A stretch of DNA of 64,000 bases from Lewinella sp038528965 (GTDB taxonomy: Bacteria > Bacteroidota > Bacteroidia > Chitinophagales > Saprospiraceae), in assembly GCA_038528965.1 (NCBI GenBank), contig JBCBEC010000001.1:372001-436000 (forward strand), given 5' to 3'. The notes beneath the pieces are model-generated. The model saw only the letters and a list, made by a program, of their open reading frames with translations, had not been told where the DNA came from and ran no database searches. The first letter of the stretch is position 1, and every line of letters begins with the position of its first letter. Position numbers and translations under genes: made by a program. Shown piece after piece: positions 61,850 through 64,000 of this stretch.

Positions 61850-62992
61850 TTAGAGTTGCTCGTGCCCAACAATCTCTAGGCCGTAACCATCAAGTGCCAC
61901 CCGGCGCCGAGGATTGTTACTTAGCAATATGATATTGCCCAGGCCGAGATCACGCAGAATTTGTGCGCCCACGCCAAAATCACGTTGTTCCATGCCGGTG
62001 GTTAGGTTCTCGCCTTCGGTTTCGCCTTGCTGGCGTTTGAGGTGAGCCAGAATGTCGTCGTGCTTCTCGCCGTGGCGCATGTACAAGACCACGCCGTCTC
62101 CCTTTTCAGCTACCTTTTCCAGGGCTTTCTCCAGCGCAATATGGCCATCACCAGTGAGTAGATTGATCAGGGCCGCGCTTTCCATACCCGAATGGACACG
62201 CACCAGGACTTCATCTTCACGGGTCCAGGTTCCACCTTTGATGAATGCCAGGTGTAGATCGTCTGTAGTCAACTGGCGATAGGCGATCACGGTATATTTA
62301 CCGAAACGGGTATCCATCTCAGTGGTATACTCCCGGCGGATGAGCCGTTCGTTCTTTAGACGGTAAGCAACCAAATCCTTGATCGCAATAATCTTCAAGT
62401 TGAAGCGCTCGGCTATTTCCATAAGCTGCGGTAAGCGAGCCATGCTACCATCAGGATTCAGGATTTCTACCAATACGCCAACCGGGGCAAAACCGGCCAT
62501 TTTGGCCAGATCGATCGCGGCTTCGGTGTGCCCGGTACGGCGTAGTACACCACCGGTTTTGGCGCGTAGTGGGAATATGTGTCCGGGACGTGCAAAATCG
62601 GAAGGCTTAATACTTGGATCAATCATTGCCCTAATCCCAGTCGAACGGTCATAGGCGCTGATACCCGTTGTACAGCCCCGACCAATTAAGTCAATGGAAA
62701 CTGTAAAAGCTGTTTCGTGTAAGGCCGTGTTGGAATTAACCATCATTGGCAACTCCAAATCGTCCGCCCGCTTTTCTTCAATGGGCGTACAGATCAATCC
62801 GCGACCGTGGGTGGCCATGAAGTTGATGATCTCTGGAGTGATGGACTCAGCGGCACAAATGAAATCGCCTTCGTTTTCGCGATCTTCATCATCAACTACG
62901 ATGATTACCTCACCGTTGCGAATAGCTTCAATTGCGGATTGGATAGAGTCCAGTTGGAACTCTTTATTGTCGTTTGGGTGGTTGCCAGACAT
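61850..62992 (-). CDS. ribB: DHBP synthase fused to a degenerate GTP cyclohydrolase II domain
   Basis: About 380 residues. The N-terminal half is an intact 3,4-dihydroxy-2-butanone-4-phosphate synthase ('VDDEDRENEGDFI', 'RPGHIFPLRAKTGG', 'RTGHTEAAIDLA'). The C-terminal half aligns with GTP cyclohydrolase II, but the zinc site is absent: where the family has HSECLTGD...RCDC, this reads 'VRVHSGMESAALINLLTGDG' without cysteines. The tail 'DFGVGAQILRDLG' and 'LLSNNPRRR' remain. Such RibBX-type fusions probably keep only the RibB activity. The start is set at Met 62992; an upstream Met at 63013 is possible. The start overlaps the end of the glycosyltransferase gene. Confidence 0.85.
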   Translation of the reverse strand: MSGNHPNDNKEFQLDSIQSAIEAIRNGEVIIVVDDEDRENEGDFICAAESITPEIINFMATHGRGLICTPIEEKRADDLELPMMVNSNTALHETAFTVSIDLIGRGCTTGISAYDRSTGIRAMIDPSIKPSDFARPGHIFPLRAKTGGVLRRTGHTEAAIDLAKMAGFAPVGVLVEILNPDGSMARLPQLMEIAERFNLKIIAIKDLVAYRLKNERLIRREYTTEMDTRFGKYTVIAYRQLTTDDLHLAFIKGGTWTREDEVLVRVHSGMESAALINLLTGDGHIALEKALEKVAEKGDGVVLYMRHGEKHDDILAHLKRQQGETEGENLTTGMEQRDFGVGAQILRDLGLGNIILLSNNPRRRVALDGYGLEIVGHEQL

Positions 62993-64000
62993 TGGATTTG
63001 ATACCTTTAACATAACGGATATAGCCAGCCAGGAGGGCCAAGTTCATCATTAAAAAATAGCGAATATTCCGGAGCATTGCCCCATTTAATTGCCACCGTT
63101 GTAGCAGTTCATCAAGTAAGGGAATGCCGAAGTATAATCCGCATAACATGGCAAACAAGCTGGCGTAGAAAAGGTTGCTACTCAGCAAAGCTGCACATAA
63201 CAGCAGCAAAATTAACCATATTGGGCCGAGCCAGCGCAATATCTTGTGGGAAAAGAAAGCGAAATTAGGCAAGCCTATTGGTGGCAACCACAAATCTGGA
63301 AAACGCAGCATGTTTTGGAGGTTACCCGCTGAGATACGTGCCTTACGGCGAAATTCCTCTTGTAGTTCGTGCCCCACTGGTTCGTAGCAAAGTGCCTTGC
63401 TTTCCTTTATAGCTAAGCCTCCGCGGCGAAATGCCTCCAGGGTGATGAAGAAATCATCGACCAAAAAGTTATCCGGTACCGGAACAAAAAAATCAGAGCG
63501 TAAGGCGTAACAACCACCAAAGGGGCCAATCATTTTCTTCCACAGTACACTCTCATAATACTTGAGCCTTCCTTCCCAGGAGATGTAGCGATTTTCGGAC
63601 TCGGAAATATCCTCTGCGGTCATCCCGGTATGAATCATCTGTGCATCGACAATGGCCAGGTCTGGATGTTTGAAGTGTTTGACCAATTCGTAGACCACGG
63701 TGGGACTCAGCATTACACTGGCGTCGGTGATGATAAAGATGTGTTTTTCGTTGAGAGGGTGTTGCTCGGCCGCTTGTTGAGCCAACTGGTTTATGACGCC
63801 AGGTTTTCCTTGTCGCTCCCGGAAAGGAGTGAAATGGAGTTGGAAGCGCTGCTGGTCAAAGGCTTCGATAATCTCATTGGTCTTATCAGAAGAATTATCT
63901 GAGCCAATGAAAAAACGGAGTTTATCGCTGGGATAATCTTGTTGGCTTAGGCTTTCGAGTTTCTCTTGGATGACTCGTTCTTCGTTGTGCACGGCCATGA
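62964..64000 (-). CDS. Membrane glycosyltransferase family 2 (5' end outside window)
   Basis: The frame runs to the window edge; the first visible Met (63998, 'MAVHNEERVIQEKLESL') is internal, because GT2 proteins carry a longer hydrophobic segment before this motif. The visible 344 residues hold the GT-A domain ('GSDNSSDKTNEII', 'ITDASVMLSPTVVYELV', 'DDFFITLEAFRRGGLAIKES', 'EFRRKARISAGNLQNML') and about three C-terminal membrane helices. Likely a sugar transferase for a cell-surface polysaccharide. It overlaps the ribB start by about 29 bases. Confidence 0.85.
   Translation of the reverse strand, partial: MAVHNEERVIQEKLESLSQQDYPSDKLRFFIGSDNSSDKTNEIIEAFDQQRFQLHFTPFRERQGKPGVINQLAQQAAEQHPLNEKHIFIITDASVMLSPTVVYELVKHFKHPDLAIVDAQMIHTGMTAEDISESENRYISWEGRLKYYESVLWKKMIGPFGGCYALRSDFFVPVPDNFLVDDFFITLEAFRRGGLAIKESKALCYEPVGHELQEEFRRKARISAGNLQNMLRFPDLWLPPIGLPNFAFFSHKILRWLGPIWLILLLLCAALLSSNLFYASLFAMLCGLYFGIPLLDELLQRWQLNGAMLRNIRYFLMMNLALLAGYIRYVKGIKSNVWQPPKRQ

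Noticed and set aside
1..64000. CRISPR array, integrase or prophage genes
   Set aside because: No regularly spaced direct repeats and no transposase, integrase or phage structural proteins were seen; the repeats found are isolated palindromes or protein-coding repeats such as the SprB array.

Overview
The window reads as a chromosome segment of a marine-type Bacteroidetes (Bacteroidota), most like the Saprospiria (Lewinella/Haliscomenobacter type). The reasons are: type IX secretion (T9SS) sorting domains on five proteins; SprB-type repeats; PorE-like envelope proteins; a ccoN-ccoO fusion; TAnnTTTG promoter boxes in place of Shine-Dalgarno-led signals; and Bacteroidetes-type TamL, DUF1800/DUF1501 and aromatic amino acid hydroxylase genes. 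The assignment rests on gene content alone. No phage, integrase, intact insertion sequence, CRISPR array or rRNA was seen.

Layout. 1-4.8 kb: 5' part of a TamL-like lipoprotein, divergent from a TrmH-family methyltransferase; a secreted serine hydrolase; tRNA-Val; and a protein with three MABP-like beta-prism repeats. 5.4-11.1 kb: permease, glutamine-synthetase-like ligase, SDR, aldehyde dehydrogenase and class I amidotransferase, which together look like a gamma-glutamylation route for ethanolamine or another amino alcohol. 11.4-15.9 kb: DUF1800/DUF1501 secretion pair, a discoidin-like T9SS cargo and the C-terminal relic of a flavin amine oxidase. 16-25.7 kb: propeller-AraC membrane regulator, beta-helix T9SS protein, Crp-type regulator, a PG-binding/L,D-transpeptidase-like protein with an esterase and D-lactate dehydrogenase, and another T9SS cargo. 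26-36.5 kb: biotin carboxylase, aromatic amino acid hydroxylase, a ~2,000-residue SprB-repeat adhesin, a LEA-type lipoprotein and coaD.

36.9-47.2 kb: two consecutive PorE-like proteins with different peptidoglycan-binding ends (OmpA-C and SPOR), an orphan EAD-TIR-membrane protein, a di-haem cytochrome c peroxidase lipoprotein and a membrane AraC regulator. 47.4-57.7 kb: the micro-aerobic respiration block, with hemN divergent from ccoI, followed by ccoS, ccoNO, ccoQ, ccoP, ccoG, ccoH and a UreH_2/TauE-like membrane protein. TGAC-N4-GTCA palindromes lie in the hemN/ccoI intergenic region and at the ccoI/ccoS junction, consistent with Crp/Fnr-type oxygen control. 57.8-64 kb: tRNA-Leu, the NAD pair pncB-nrtR with a 23-bp palindrome just before pncB, a VTC-domain protein, a RibB with a degenerate GTP cyclohydrolase II half, and a glycosyltransferase cut by the window end.

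The strongest leads are the gamma-glutamyl amino-alcohol cluster, the EAD-TIR protein, the shared TGAC-N4-GTCA operator, the candidate NrtR operator, the MABP-like protein, and two small repetitive elements: a 20-bp palindrome in three copies and a 239-bp terminal-inverted-repeat element.
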